Shown here piece after piece: positions 1 through 8,639 of a stretch of 41,917 nucleotides of DNA. The notes under the pieces were generated by a model. The model saw only the letters and a program-made list of their open reading frames with translations. It was not told where the DNA came from and searched no databases. The DNA is taken from the NCBI GenBank assembly GCA_944385365.1, contig CALWWW010000020.1, positions 1 to 41,917 on the forward strand, given 5' to 3'. A program made the translations under genes and the position numbers. Origin of the DNA: an uncultured Oscillospiraceae bacterium. GTDB taxonomy: Bacteria; Bacillota; Clostridia; Oscillospirales; Oscillospiraceae. Position 1 is the stretch's first letter; every line of letters begins with the position of its first letter.

Positions 1-240
1 GCCTGACCGGGGCCGTCAGGGATGCCGGCCCCTACGCTGGTGGTGGCCGGCGGTGCGGCGTGGCGGCGGTGGAGTAAACAGCGCAACGGCAAACAGGAAA
101 CCGTTTTGTAGGGCGCGGCATCCTTGACGCGCCTAAACCGCACAGCCTGACCGGGGCCGTCAGGGATGCCGGCCCCTACGCTGGTGGTGGCCGGCGTTGC
201 GGCGTGGCGGCGGGACACGCAGGTCCCGCCCTACGTTCCA
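1..240. repeat. intergenic hairpin mosaic, block A
   Basis: No gene is supported here. Positions 1-69 and 145-213 are a direct repeat differing at one base (g/t at 53/197). Each copy contains the inverted repeat GGGGCCG...CGGCCCC that ends in CCTAC. Between them, near 108-132, is a related module (gtagggcgcggcatccttgacgcgcc) whose stem is changed on both sides to GGCGCG/CGCGCC. The right end (about 205-236) carries the GGCGGGAC...GTCCCGCC hairpin seen in other blocks. The block continues beyond the window start. Confidence 0.75.
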
Positions 241-270
241 GGTTAGCAGGTTGTCCGTGTGCGCGGCCCA

Positions 271-304
271 TAAGAAAAAACCCCCGGCGGGATTCCGCCG
301 GGGG
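271..304 (-). terminator. intrinsic terminator after the sugar-binding protein gene
   Basis: A perfect 10-bp stem (CCCCCGGCGG / CCGCCGGGGG, 281-290 and 295-304) with a 4-nt loop. On the minus strand it is followed by a run of six T. It lies 36 bp past the stop codon at 341 and would end the transporter operon. It is one of only two classical GC-stem/U-run terminators at operon ends in this window. Confidence 0.9.
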
Positions 305-340
305 TCTGTTTCTGCTATGGTTTCAGAGGTTCGGCTGCGA

Positions 341-1507
341 TTAGTCGTAAACCAGAGTAGCCATGTCGGGATCGTCGATGTTGGTGGCGTCGTACCACTT
401 GGCACCGGTGTCCACGTCGGAGACTTCCTCACCGTTGGCAGCGGCAACAGCCAGAGCCACGGCCTGATAGCCGATCTGGACGGGGTCCTGAGTCACGGAG
501 CCGATGAACCAGCCGTTGCGGACGGCGTTCTTCTGAGCGGCGCCAGCGTCGAAGCCGGCAACAACCAGACCGTCGTACTTGCCGCCCTCACCCAGGTCAG
601 CGCCGTCGGAGGTAGCAGCCAGGAAGCCGGTCACAGCGCCTTCGTTGGAGCAGAAGATAGCGGTGATGCCTTCCATGCCCAGCAGAGCGCTGGCAGAGGT
701 CTGCAGGGAGGTAGCCTCAGTGGTGGCGGAAACTTCCACGCGGATGATGATAGCGGGGTTCTCTACCTTCTTCTCCCAGGTGGTGTGACCTTCGATGGAG
801 ACCTTGCCGGGCTGATAGGTCTCGGCAATCTCAGCCATCTTGTTGACGAAACCGGTGGTACGGCCGGTCACGGAAGCGGAAACAGCATCCTGAGACAGGC
901 AGCCGATGACGACGGGAGCGTCGGGAGTGGCGTTCTTCATAGCCTCAACGACGGACTCGGTCTCGTTGAACTTCTCGGCAGCGATGGCAGCAGCGGCCTC
1001 GTTGTCGGTGGAAGCGGTGGCCTTAACAGCGCCGGTGGTATCGCCGGGAACGCCGGAGTCAAAGCCGATGACGGGGATGTTCTTCTCAGCGCAGGTGGCC
1101 AGAATCTCGGTGACGGAGTCGGTGGACAGAGCAGCCAGGGCCATGGCCTTGGGGTTCTTGGCCAGCTCGGTCTGGATCATGTTGACCTGAGCGTCGATCT
1201 CGGTCTCGGAAGCGGGGCCGTTGAAGTAAATCTCCACGCCCAGTTCCTCGGCGGCCTGCTCAGCGCCCTGGTTGACGGCTTTCCAGTAAGCGTGCTGGAA
1301 GCCCTTGGCCATAACGGGGATGTACAGCTTCTCGCCGCTGCCGGTGTCCTCGGTGGCGGTGTCGCCGGTGTCGCCGGTATCGGCAGTGTCAGTGCTGGAG
1401 GTGTCGCCGGTGTCGGGGGTCGTGGTAGTGTCGTTGGACTTGCTGCCGCAAGCGACCATACCGAAGGTCATTACCAGAGCAAGAAGCAATGCAGTCAGTT
1501 TCTTCAT
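341..1507 (-). CDS. sugar ABC transporter substrate-binding lipoprotein (CUT2, RbsB-like)
   Basis: A 388-residue protein that captures a sugar outside the membrane and delivers it to the neighbouring permease. The start at 1507 follows AGGAGGAACC at 1511-1520; an upstream in-frame ATG at 1546 lacks this. The N-terminus is a lipoprotein signal (MKKLTALLLALVMTFGMVAC, lipid cysteine in MVAC), then a Thr/Asp-rich repetitive linker of about 35 residues, then a periplasmic-binding-protein type 4 fold (EKLYIPVMAKGFQHAYWKAV..., NPKAMALAALSTDSV, IPVIGFDSGVPGD, DGLVVAGFDAG). It is the last gene of the ABC operon, behind permease and ATPase. The order with the binding protein last is less usual for this family. 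The sugar cannot be read from the sequence; a pentose or hexose is likely from the family. Confidence 0.92.
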   Translation of the reverse strand: MKKLTALLLALVMTFGMVACGSKSNDTTTTPDTGDTSSTDTADTGDTGDTATEDTGSGEKLYIPVMAKGFQHAYWKAVNQGAEQAAEELGVEIYFNGPASETEIDAQVNMIQTELAKNPKAMALAALSTDSVTEILATCAEKNIPVIGFDSGVPGDTTGAVKATASTDNEAAAAIAAEKFNETESVVEAMKNATPDAPVVIGCLSQDAVSASVTGRTTGFVNKMAEIAETYQPGKVSIEGHTTWEKKVENPAIIIRVEVSATTEATSLQTSASALLGMEGITAIFCSNEGAVTGFLAATSDGADLGEGGKYDGLVVAGFDAGAAQKNAVRNGWFIGSVTQDPVQIGYQAVALAVAAANGEEVSDVDTGAKWYDATNIDDPDMATLVYD

Positions 1508-1545
1508 TTTGGTTCCTCCTAAAAGTTTTAGAATTTTTATAAGCA

Positions 1546-1602
1546 CACAGAAACTGTGGGCCTATCAGATGGGATGGGGGGCCGGGAAGGGCTTAGCCCT
1601 TC
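1546..1602 (-). promoter_or_regulatory. two small hairpins between permease and binding-protein genes
   Basis: CACAG-AAA-CTGTG (1546-1558) lies in the 85-nt gap before the binding-protein gene. GAAGGGC-TTA-GCCCTTC (1586-1602) places the permease stop codon in its loop. Such stem-loops often stabilise the mRNA of the binding protein relative to upstream genes. That role is inference; no convincing promoter is seen in the gap. Confidence 0.35.
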
Positions 1603-2588
1603 TTGACCCGGTTGGCAGCCTTGGTACGCTGGATGTCCAGCAGCACGGCGCCGATGACCACGAGACCGGTGAAGAAGGTCTGCCAGGGGGCCTGGAGGCC
1701 GCAGGCGGAGAGGCCGTTCTTCAGGACGGACATGATGAACACGCCGATGATGGTGCCGACCATGGAACCGGCGCCGCCGCTCATGGACGTGCCGCCGATG
1801 ACGACGCCGGCGATGGCGTTCAGCTCCTGGCCGTTGCCGGTGCCGGGGGTGATGGTGGTGTAGGCGGCGGCGTAGAAGATACCGGCCATGCCGCAGAACG
1901 CGCCGCAGAGGGTGTAGATGCCGACCTTCCAGTTGTCGGTGTTGATGCCGGAGAGACGGGCGGCCTCTTCGTTGGAACCGATGGCGTAGTTGTAACGGCC
2001 GAACTTGGTCTTATGCAGGATCAGGGCTGCGATGATGAAGAAGGCGAACAGCCAGATGGCGCCGACGGGGAAATTCTTGGCACCGAAGAGCTCGGAACGG
2101 ATGAACACGGGCTTGAACCAGCCGCCCACAGGCTCGGTGGCGGTGGGCCAGGTCTGGGACTGCACCTTGGTGAGGATGGAGCCGGCGCCCTGGGCCATCA
2201 TCATGGTGCCGAGGGTGGCGATGAAGGGGGGCAGCTTCAGCTTGGCGATGAGACCGCCGTTGAGCAGGCCGAACACGGTGCCGACGCCCACGGTGAGAAT
2301 CAGGGATGCCACCAGGGGCCAGTCGTGCTGCTTGAAGGTGTAAGCGCCCAGCAGAGCGGAGCACATCATAACCGTACCGATGGACAGGTCGATGCCGCCG
2401 GCGATGATGACGAAGGTGACGCCGAAGGCCATAAAGCCGATGTAGTAGCTGGATTCGAGAATGTTCTTCAGGGTGTCAAAGGTGAAAAAGTTATTGCCGA
2501 AGATGGAGAAGAGAATGTACAGAATCACCAGGGCCGCCGGGGCCAGGAGCTTCTGCAAATCGAATTTCTTTGTACCGAGTTTATCCAT
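1593..2588 (-). CDS. sugar ABC transporter permease (CUT2, RbsC-like)
   Basis: A 331-residue polytopic membrane protein forming the channel of the importer, the usual length for CUT2 permeases. Many hydrophobic segments are visible (LLAPAALVILYILFSIFG, YYIGFMAFGVTFVIIAGG, AIWLFAFFIIAALIL, MVGTIIGVFIMSVL, FFTGLVVIGAVLLD). Family motifs include GGIDLSIGTVM near residue 65 and the cytoplasmic loop with GSNEEAARLSGI that contacts the ATPase. The start at 2588 follows a G-rich site (GTGGGGGAATC). It lies 18 nt after the ATPase gene and upstream of the binding-protein gene, so it belongs to the same operon. Confidence 0.93.
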   Translation of the reverse strand: MDKLGTKKFDLQKLLAPAALVILYILFSIFGNNFFTFDTLKNILESSYYIGFMAFGVTFVIIAGGIDLSIGTVMMCSALLGAYTFKQHDWPLVASLILTVGVGTVFGLLNGGLIAKLKLPPFIATLGTMMMAQGAGSILTKVQSQTWPTATEPVGGWFKPVFIRSELFGAKNFPVGAIWLFAFFIIAALILHKTKFGRYNYAIGSNEEAARLSGINTDNWKVGIYTLCGAFCGMAGIFYAAAYTTITPGTGNGQELNAIAGVVIGGTSMSGGAGSMVGTIIGVFIMSVLKNGLSACGLQAPWQTFFTGLVVIGAVLLDIQRTKAANRVKKG

Positions 2589-2606
2589 AGTTTGATTCCC
2601 CCACTG

Positions 2607-4097
2607 TTAGCGCATGGTAGCGTATGTCATAATTCGTTCCTGAGTGGCTTCGCTGATATCCAGCTCACCGGTGAGACGGCCTTCGCACATGACCATGACC
2701 CGGTCGGACATGCGGAGGATTTCCGGCAGCTCCGAGGAGATCATGATGATGGACTTGCCTTCGGCGGCCAGCTGATTCATCAGCTTGTAGATCTCACTCT
2801 TGGCGCCCACGTCGATGCCGCGGGTGGGCTCGTCGAAGATCAGCACGTCGCAGTCCCGCAGCAGCCACTTGGCGATGACGACCTTCTGCTGGTTGCCGCC
2901 GGACAGGGACCGGGCCAGCGTCTTGCCGGAGGGCGTCTTGGTGCGCAGCTTCTGGATGTACTCCTGGGTGACCTGGGCGATCTTGCCGTCCTGCACAAAG
3001 GGACCGGAGGTGAGCGAATCCAGGGAGGCCATGGCCGTGTTGTCGGCCACGCTCAGGCCCAGACACAGGCCGTAGCGCTTGCGGTCCTCGGAGAGGTAAC
3101 CGATACCGGCCTGAACGGCGTCCTTGGGACGGCGGATTTTGACTTCCTTGCCGTTGACGATGATCTGGCCGGAGGTCTTGGGGTCCGCGCCGGACAGGAG
3201 CCGCATGGTTTCGGTACGGCCCGCGCCCATCAGACCCGCAAAGCCCAGGATTTCACCCTTGCGCAGCTGGAAGGACACGTCCTTGACCATGTCGGAACAG
3301 AGGTTCCGGGCTTCCAGCACCACGGGGGCGTCGGGGGCCACATTGGAATGGCTCTTGGGCTCGTCGAAGATGACGCGGCCCACCATCATCTGCACGATCT
3401 GGTCGATGGTGGTCTCGGCGGTGTTCACCGTGTCCACGTACTGGCCGTCGCGCATGACCGTGACCCGGTCGGTGATCTCCTTGAGTTCGTCCATGCGGTG
3501 GGAGATGTAGATAATGCCCACGCCCGTGGCCTTGAGCCGCCGGATAAAGGTGAAGAGGTCTTCGATTTCGGCGGTGGTCAGGGAGGCGGAAGGCTCATCC
3601 ATGATGAGGATTTTCGTGTTGTTGTAGGAGAGGGCCTTGGCGATTTCCACCATCTGCTGCTGGGCCACGGTGAGCCGCTTGACCACCGTGCGGGCGGTGA
3701 TGTTCAGATGGAGGGACTTCAAAAGCTCGTCGGTCTTGCGGTTCTGTTCCTTTTTGTCCAGGAACAGGCCCTTGGTGGACTCGCGTCCCACAAAGATATT
3801 CTCCGCCACGGTCAGGTCCTGCATCAGGTTCAGTTCCTGGTGCACGATGCTGATGCCCAGCTGCTGGGCGTGGCTGGGGGATTGAATCTCGGTGGGCTTG
3901 CCGTAGAGCTCGATGACGCCGTCATCCTTGGTGTAAATACCGGTGAGAATTTTCATCAGCGTCGATTTACCGGCGCCGTTCTCACCGATGAGGGCCAGGA
4001 CTTCGCCGGCGCGCAGCTCCAACTGCGCGTTGTCCAATGCGTGGACGCCGGGGAAATACTTCTGAATCCCATGCATATTGAGCAAAATCTCAGACAT
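2607..4097 (-). CDS. sugar ABC transporter ATP-binding protein (CUT2, RbsA/MglA-like)
   Basis: A 496-residue double ATPase that powers the importer. The first nucleotide-binding domain has Walker [10 protein letters not shown] (about residues 38-46), the signature region [16 protein letters not shown] and Walker [12 protein letters not shown]. The second has a degenerate Walker A (GLMGAGRTE), signature [15 protein letters not shown] and Walker [13 protein letters not shown]. The weak second Walker A is normal for this family. It is the first gene of the transporter cluster, separated from the upstream binding-protein/kinase genes by 196 bp that hold a candidate promoter and a LacI-type palindrome. 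Confidence 0.95.
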   Translation of the reverse strand: MSEILLNMHGIQKYFPGVHALDNAQLELRAGEVLALIGENGAGKSTLMKILTGIYTKDDGVIELYGKPTEIQSPSHAQQLGISIVHQELNLMQDLTVAENIFVGRESTKGLFLDKKEQNRKTDELLKSLHLNITARTVVKRLTVAQQQMVEIAKALSYNNTKILIMDEPSASLTTAEIEDLFTFIRRLKATGVGIIYISHRMDELKEITDRVTVMRDGQYVDTVNTAETTIDQIVQMMVGRVIFDEPKSHSNVAPDAPVVLEARNLCSDMVKDVSFQLRKGEILGFAGLMGAGRTETMRLLSGADPKTSGQIIVNGKEVKIRRPKDAVQAGIGYLSEDRKRYGLCLGLSVADNTAMASLDSLTSGPFVQDGKIAQVTQEYIQKLRTKTPSGKTLARSLSGGNQQKVVIAKWLLRDCDVLIFDEPTRGIDVGAKSEIYKLMNQLAAEGKSIIMISSELPEILRMSDRVMVMCEGRLTGELDISEATQERIMTYATMR

Positions 4098-4139
4098 TCA
4101 TCGATCAGCCTCCTGTATGCTGTCTGCTCCGGCCAAAAG

Positions 4140-4151
4140 CGAAACGTTTCG
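4140..4151. promoter_or_regulatory. perfect CGAAACGTTTCG palindrome, LacI/CcpA-type operator candidate
   Basis: A 12-bp perfect palindrome with a central CG between AAA and TTT, as in operators of the LacI/GalR family and in cre-like catabolite sites. It lies 43 bp upstream of the ATPase start and about 55 bp downstream of the candidate -10 at 4208-4213, a place where a bound repressor would block elongation. Binding is inference; the flanking bases differ from the full cre consensus. Confidence 0.45.
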
Positions 4152-4207
4152 ACAGTTTCCCATTAAAAAATCGAACCGTGCCGCGGGCCGTTCTTCTTTC
4201 TGTCTAC

Positions 4208-4235
4208 AGCATATCAGAATAACTGGAAAAACCAA
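4208..4235 (-). promoter_or_regulatory. candidate sigma-A promoter of the ABC transporter genes
   Basis: On the minus strand TTGGTT (4235-4230), 16 bp, TATGCT (4213-4208). The upstream stretch 4236-4293 is AT-rich with two TTGTG elements 9 bp apart on the minus strand, a plausible landing area for the AraC-type response regulator of this locus. The hexamers are imperfect, as expected for an activated promoter. Confidence 0.4.
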
Positions 4236-4293
4236 CTGAAAATCGTCCAGCAAAAGGTGAAAAAGATACACAAATTTCACAAGGGTACCAGAA

Positions 4294-5253
4294 CTAGAAC
4301 GGAAATAACAATTTCTGATTGTCAGAATTGTACATATTGTCCTGTGTGATGGTGACACAGGGGATTTCGGTAAAGGCGGGCACCGACTGGCCCCGGACCA
4401 CCCGCACCGCCTGTTCCACGGCGGCATAGCCCATATTGAAGGGCTGCTGGATAATGATGGACTGGATGACGCCCTGTTCCAGATATTGAATCTGCTGGCG
4501 GGAGTTGTCGCAGCCCACCACGGTCAGTTCTCCGCCCAGGCCCTGCTCCGTCAACACCTGGGCCACGGCCAGATTGCACACCTCGTTGGCGCAGACGAAG
4601 CCCCGTAAATCCGGATACTCTTCCAACAGGTCCTTGGCGATGGCGGCGGCGTTGTCCCGGCTGTTTTCGCAGTCGTAGACGCCCACCACCTCCACGTCGG
4701 GGCACTCGGCCAGAACGTCCAGGGCCCCGTCCACCCGTCGAATGCCGGAGGAGGACAGGGTACTGTGGGTCAGCACGGCCACGGGGCCGCTGTCCAGATT
4801 CTCCAGCAGCTGGGCCCCCAGGCTGCGGCCGATTTCATAGTTGTCGCTGGCTACAAAGGTGGTCCGGGCGTCGGTGTTCACGTCGGAATCCATGGTGATA
4901 ACGTCGATACCGGCGGCCACGGCCTCCCGTGTGACACCGGCCAGCCGGTCATAGTCCGACGCCACCAGAATGATGGCGTCGGGACGGGTGGCGATGACGT
5001 CTTCCATGACGGCAATCTGCTGGTCCACTGCCGATTCCGAATCGGAGCCGGTGACGGTGACCTCCACCCCCAGCTCTTCCACGGCGCTGTCCACGCCGTC
5101 CAGGACCTCACCCCAGAATTCCGCCGTCTCCACGGTGGTTTTCAGCACCAGGGCAATGCGGACCCGGTCCTCCTGACCGCCGGCGAAGCGGAAGGCCAGC
5201 AGACCCGCCAGGGCGCAGAGGAGCAGACAGACGATGAGTTTACGATAGCGCAT
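4294..5253 (-). CDS. membrane-anchored sugar-binding sensory protein (periplasmic-binding-protein fold)
   Basis: A 319-residue protein with an N-terminal membrane segment (LIVCLLLCALAGLLAFRF, about residues 6-23) without a lipobox, then a type I periplasmic-binding fold (RIALVLKTTVETAEFWGEV, RPDAIILVASDYDRLAGV, IDVITMDSDVN, VVGCDNSRQQ). It overlaps the histidine-kinase gene by 14 nt and has its own ribosome site (GGAGGAACC). The architecture and position match XylFII-type proteins, which present sugar to a LytS/YesM kinase. I therefore infer a sensory rather than a transport role. The cognate transporter follows downstream with its own binding protein, so two different binding proteins occur in one locus. 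Confidence 0.85.
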   Translation of the reverse strand: MRYRKLIVCLLLCALAGLLAFRFAGGQEDRVRIALVLKTTVETAEFWGEVLDGVDSAVEELGVEVTVTGSDSESAVDQQIAVMEDVIATRPDAIILVASDYDRLAGVTREAVAAGIDVITMDSDVNTDARTTFVASDNYEIGRSLGAQLLENLDSGPVAVLTHSTLSSSGIRRVDGALDVLAECPDVEVVGVYDCENSRDNAAAIAKDLLEEYPDLRGFVCANEVCNLAVAQVLTEQGLGGELTVVGCDNSRQQIQYLEQGVIQSIIIQQPFNMGYAAVEQAVRVVRGQSVPAFTEIPCVTITQDNMYNSDNQKLLFPF

Positions 5254-7000
5254 GGTCGGGTTCCTCCGTTTCCTCCGTCAGCCGGGGCAGAATCAGCATG
5301 GCCGTGGTGCCCCGGTCCGGTTCGGAGAAGAATTTCAGGCCGAATTGGCTGCCGAAGTACATTTGCAGCCGTTCATGGACGTTGTACACGCCGATTTTCG
5401 ACGAGCCCTCGTCGCTTTCCTTGGGTTCCAGAATGTGGGCCAGCTGGTCCGGCGTCATGCCCCGACCGTCGTCCTCCACGGTGATAATCAGCTGGTCCTC
5501 GTCCAGCATGGAGGTGACCCGGATGGAACCGCCGTCCTCCTTGACCTTGATGCCGTGATAGATGGCGTTTTCCACCAGGGGCTGCAAGACCAGCTTGGGC
5601 AGACGGCAGTCCAGCGTGTCCGGCTCCACGTCCAGCTCATAGCGGAGCTTCTCCCGGTAGCGCATTTTCTGAATGGTCAAATAGCTTTCCACGTGGGAGA
5701 CCTCCTCCCGCAGGGTGATAATGTCCTCCCCACGGCCAATGGAGGTCCGCAGCAGCTGGGCCAGCGCCTGGGTCATCTCCACCACCTCTTCATTGCGTCC
5801 GGCGTGGCTCATCCAGATGATGGAGTCCAGGGTATTGTAGAGGAAATGGGGCTTGATCTGGGCTTGCAGCAGCGCCCATTCCGTTTCCCGCTTCTGTTCC
5901 TCCGTCCGCTTCTGCTCGGCCATCAAATCCTGAATGGTGCCGATCATATGATTAAAGGTGTCGCTGAGCTGGGTGACCTCGCTGCCGGAGCGGATATCGC
6001 TGCGGACGGTGAAATCGCCGCCCTCCACCGACTGCATAATGGCCGTCAGCTTTCGCAGGGGGGTGGTGATGGCGCGGGAAATGAGAATGGACAGGACCAG
6101 GGCCGCCCCCACAGCCACGGCGTCAATGACGAGATATTGCCGAAACAGTTCCGATTGGGGCTCCTGGAGTTCCTCGGCGTCGGCTACGCCCACCACGGTC
6201 CAGCCGGTGGATTGGGAACGGTGGGAGAAGTAGAGCCGCTGGCCCTTTTCGTCGTCGATGGTCAGGGGCTGGCTGTCCTCCCGGCCCACGACTTCCATGT
6301 GCTCCTGCAACAGGCCCGCGTTGAGCAATTTCTGTTTGGGATGCCACAGAATACCGCCGCCGCTGTCCACCAGGAAGAGATAGCCCCGGTTGCCCAGGTC
6401 CACGCTGGCGCAGATATCGGTGATGATATCATACCGCAGGTCCACCAGCAGGACCCCCAGGAGATTGCCCTGGCTGTCGGTGATGGCTTGGGACAGGGAG
6501 ATCACCCAGGGATATTGACCCTCCACCAGATTTTCCACACGGGAGGTGGAGATATGGACCTGATCGGGCTGTTCCACCGCCGTTCGGAACCATCCGGCGT
6601 TCTGATAGGTGGCGTAGGGATTGAGCCGGTAGAACGGGTCGTCGAAGAGCACCCGGCCATCGGCGGCGGCCAACGCAATGGCGAAAATCTCATCCCGTGT
6701 GGTGGCCGCATGGCTCAGAATGGACGCAACGGCCTCCTGCTGGGACGAATCCCGCAGATAGGCCGTTACGGCGCTGTTGCGGACGATGAAATTGGACAGG
6801 TCCTTGAGATAGTCCACATACATGTCCATCTGGGAGTTGACCTGGGAGATCAGCTGGTTGGTGTAGTCGGTGGCCACGCTTTGGAGCTGGCGGCGGTTGT
6901 TCTCATAGGAGCGGGCGTTGATAATCAGTGTCACGGCGATAATCAGAATGGTAAAGGCCGTGACCATGGCCGTGGCGATGCTGTAGCGGCGGTGCTTCAT
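5240..7000 (-). CDS. YesM/LytS-type sensor histidine kinase
   Basis: A 586-residue membrane kinase. In order: a transmembrane helix near residues 12-28, an extracytoplasmic Cache-like sensor of about 250 residues (NPYATYQNAGWFRTAVEQ, GYLFLVDSGGGILWHP), a second helix (VIDAVAVGAALVLSILIS), a HAMP linker, a His_kinase domain with phospho-acceptor H385 in IKPHFLYNTLDSI, and an HATPase domain (LVENAIYHGIK, VEDDGRGM, GIGVYNVHERL-like SKIGVYNVHERL). The start at 7000 overlaps the response-regulator stop by ATGA and follows GGAGGAAGG. The kinase gene sits between its response regulator and the anchored binding protein, so all three are probably co-translated and form one sensor unit. Confidence 0.94.
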   Translation of the reverse strand: MKHRRYSIATAMVTAFTILIIAVTLIINARSYENNRRQLQSVATDYTNQLISQVNSQMDMYVDYLKDLSNFIVRNSAVTAYLRDSSQQEAVASILSHAATTRDEIFAIALAAADGRVLFDDPFYRLNPYATYQNAGWFRTAVEQPDQVHISTSRVENLVEGQYPWVISLSQAITDSQGNLLGVLLVDLRYDIITDICASVDLGNRGYLFLVDSGGGILWHPKQKLLNAGLLQEHMEVVGREDSQPLTIDDEKGQRLYFSHRSQSTGWTVVGVADAEELQEPQSELFRQYLVIDAVAVGAALVLSILISRAITTPLRKLTAIMQSVEGGDFTVRSDIRSGSEVTQLSDTFNHMIGTIQDLMAEQKRTEEQKRETEWALLQAQIKPHFLYNTLDSIIWMSHAGRNEEVVEMTQALAQLLRTSIGRGEDIITLREEVSHVESYLTIQKMRYREKLRYELDVEPDTLDCRLPKLVLQPLVENAIYHGIKVKEDGGSIRVTSMLDEDQLIITVEDDGRGMTPDQLAHILEPKESDEGSSKIGVYNVHERLQMYFGSQFGLKFFSEPDRGTTAMLILPRLTEETEEPDHALS

Positions 7001-8562
7001 CGTCCTTCCTCCCGGTATTCCCGTGGTGTTTTGCCCACGGTGCGCTTGAAGGCCACGGAAAAATAGTGGGGGTCCGTGAAGCCGATGCGGTCGGCAATCT
7101 CCTGGGTCCGGAGATTGGAGGTGGTCAGCAGCAATTTTGCTTTTTCCATACGGACCGCTGTCAGATATTCCGTAAAGGTCTGGCCCGTCCGGGCCTTGAA
7201 CGCCGAAGAAAAGTAGCTTTTACTGACGTTGAGCAGGCTCAATAGCTCCGTCAGGGAAAAGGCGCTGTTATGATAGTTCTGCTGAATCAGTCCCATGGCC
7301 CGTTCTACGCAGAGCCGGGCCGGGTCGTCGTCCTCGGAGGTCCGGGCCGAACGCAATAAAAAGGCGGCCAGCTGGGATAATTCCTGCTGGGCCTGGTCCA
7401 GCGTCAGCCATTGGTCCATGGGCGACAGGAGGGGGGCGGCGCTGACGCCGTCGGCGGGAATCAGGTCGGTAAGAATGAAACGGAGCCGTTCCAGCAGGGG
7501 CAGACAGCCGTCACGGTGGAGTTTGCGGCGGCGCAGTTCATCGAACAGGGCCTGCATCCGGCGGTCTACCTCGTCGCTGCTGCCGCCGGCCAGGGCTTCA
7601 CGCAGGGGCTTGGTGGAGGGAAGGGGGTCCGCCTCGGTGACGGACCGTTCGGCGGCCCGGCACAGATGGTCCACCAGCAGCCGCTGGGGCTGGGTGAACG
7701 CATAGCCCAGGGCGTGATGGGCTTCCCGGAAGGTCCGGTGGAGACTGCCGGGGCCGGTGCAGCAGGAGCCGATGCCGGTGGCGGCAGGGGCCCCGGTGAG
7801 CCGGGCCACGGCGTCGGAGAGCATGGTGGCGGCGTCGCGGCAGCGGCTGGTGACTTCCTCATCGGTGCGGCCCCCCACCAGCAGCACCGGGTAGACGTCC
7901 TCCACCACGGCGGCGGTGCAGTGGGGGAAGCGGGTGGCCACGGATTGGGCCGCGTCCTGGAGGTGTTGGGACTGGGTGGCGGCTTCCAGACGGCCCTGGG
8001 GCTGACAGAACACCGCGCCATAGACGGCGCAGCTCAGCTGCAAACCGGCTTCCTCGGCGCTGCGGCGGACCTGGTCGGCGGTGGGCTGGGTCCGCAGAAT
8101 GGTGCGGAACAGGGCGCTGCGGAGGATGGTTTCGGCCTGATAGGCCCGGCTTTGCAGGGAGCGGAGACTGCTCCGCTGGCTGTTGCGGCTGTCCAGATCG
8201 GCGGAGAGCTTTTCCAGAATGGCGCAGAATTCCCGGGGCACGACAGGTTTCAGAATAAAATCATGGACCCGCAGTTTGATGGCCTGTTGGGCATAGGAAA
8301 ATTCACTGAATCCCGTGAGAATCACCACGAAGATGGACGGGTAGTGCTCCTGGAGATGGCGGGCCAACTCCAGACCGTCCACAAAGGGCATACAGATATC
8401 CGTAACCACCACATCGGGCAGGACGGAACCCATGCGTTCCAGGGCTTCGCGGCCGTTTTCGCAGGCGCAGGCCATGGTGAAGCCGTAGCGTTCCCAGTCG
8501 ATATTGTGAATCATGCTTTCGCGGACGATGGCCTCGTCCTCTACCAGCATCAGTTTATACAT
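6997..8562 (-). CDS. YesN-type response regulator, receiver plus AraC DNA-binding domain
   Basis: A 521-residue transcription factor, first gene of its operon. The receiver domain has acidic residues VEDE (8-10), phospho-acceptor D55 in VVVTDICMP and the lysine of FILKPVV. A long middle region of about 270 residues, unassigned here, is common in this family. The C-terminus is a two-helix-turn-helix AraC domain (SLTELLSLLNVSKSYFSSAFK, RTQEIADRIGFTDPHYFSVAFK, TVGKTPREYR). The start at 8562 was chosen because AGGAGG lies about 11 nt upstream and because the promoter -10 at 8597-8602 excludes the ATG further up at 8625. It probably activates the ABC genes downstream. Confidence 0.94.
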   Translation of the reverse strand: MYKLMLVEDEAIVRESMIHNIDWERYGFTMACACENGREALERMGSVLPDVVVTDICMPFVDGLELARHLQEHYPSIFVVILTGFSEFSYAQQAIKLRVHDFILKPVVPREFCAILEKLSADLDSRNSQRSSLRSLQSRAYQAETILRSALFRTILRTQPTADQVRRSAEEAGLQLSCAVYGAVFCQPQGRLEAATQSQHLQDAAQSVATRFPHCTAAVVEDVYPVLLVGGRTDEEVTSRCRDAATMLSDAVARLTGAPAATGIGSCCTGPGSLHRTFREAHHALGYAFTQPQRLLVDHLCRAAERSVTEADPLPSTKPLREALAGGSSDEVDRRMQALFDELRRRKLHRDGCLPLLERLRFILTDLIPADGVSAAPLLSPMDQWLTLDQAQQELSQLAAFLLRSARTSEDDDPARLCVERAMGLIQQNYHNSAFSLTELLSLLNVSKSYFSSAFKARTGQTFTEYLTAVRMEKAKLLLTTSNLRTQEIADRIGFTDPHYFSVAFKRTVGKTPREYREEGR

Positions 8563-8596
8563 AGACAGCCCGCCTCCTGTGGGTCGTATTGGTTTG

Positions 8597-8625
8597 ATTA
8601 TATCGTATTGTGGGAAAAAATGCAA
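8597..8625 (-). promoter_or_regulatory. sigma-A promoter of the regulator operon
   Basis: On the minus strand TTGCAT (8625-8620), 17 bp, TATAAT (8602-8597). Transcription would start near 8590 and give a leader of about 28 nt to the response-regulator start at 8562. Confidence 0.7.
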
Positions 8626-8639
8626 AACTTATCGATAGG

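Noticed and set aside
1305-4166. Very long plus-strand open frame opposite the permease and ATPase genes
   Set aside because: It is antisense to two clear genes, low in complexity (Gly/His/Asp/Leu-rich) and has no recognisable domain. High-GC codons on the minus strand suppress stops in this frame.
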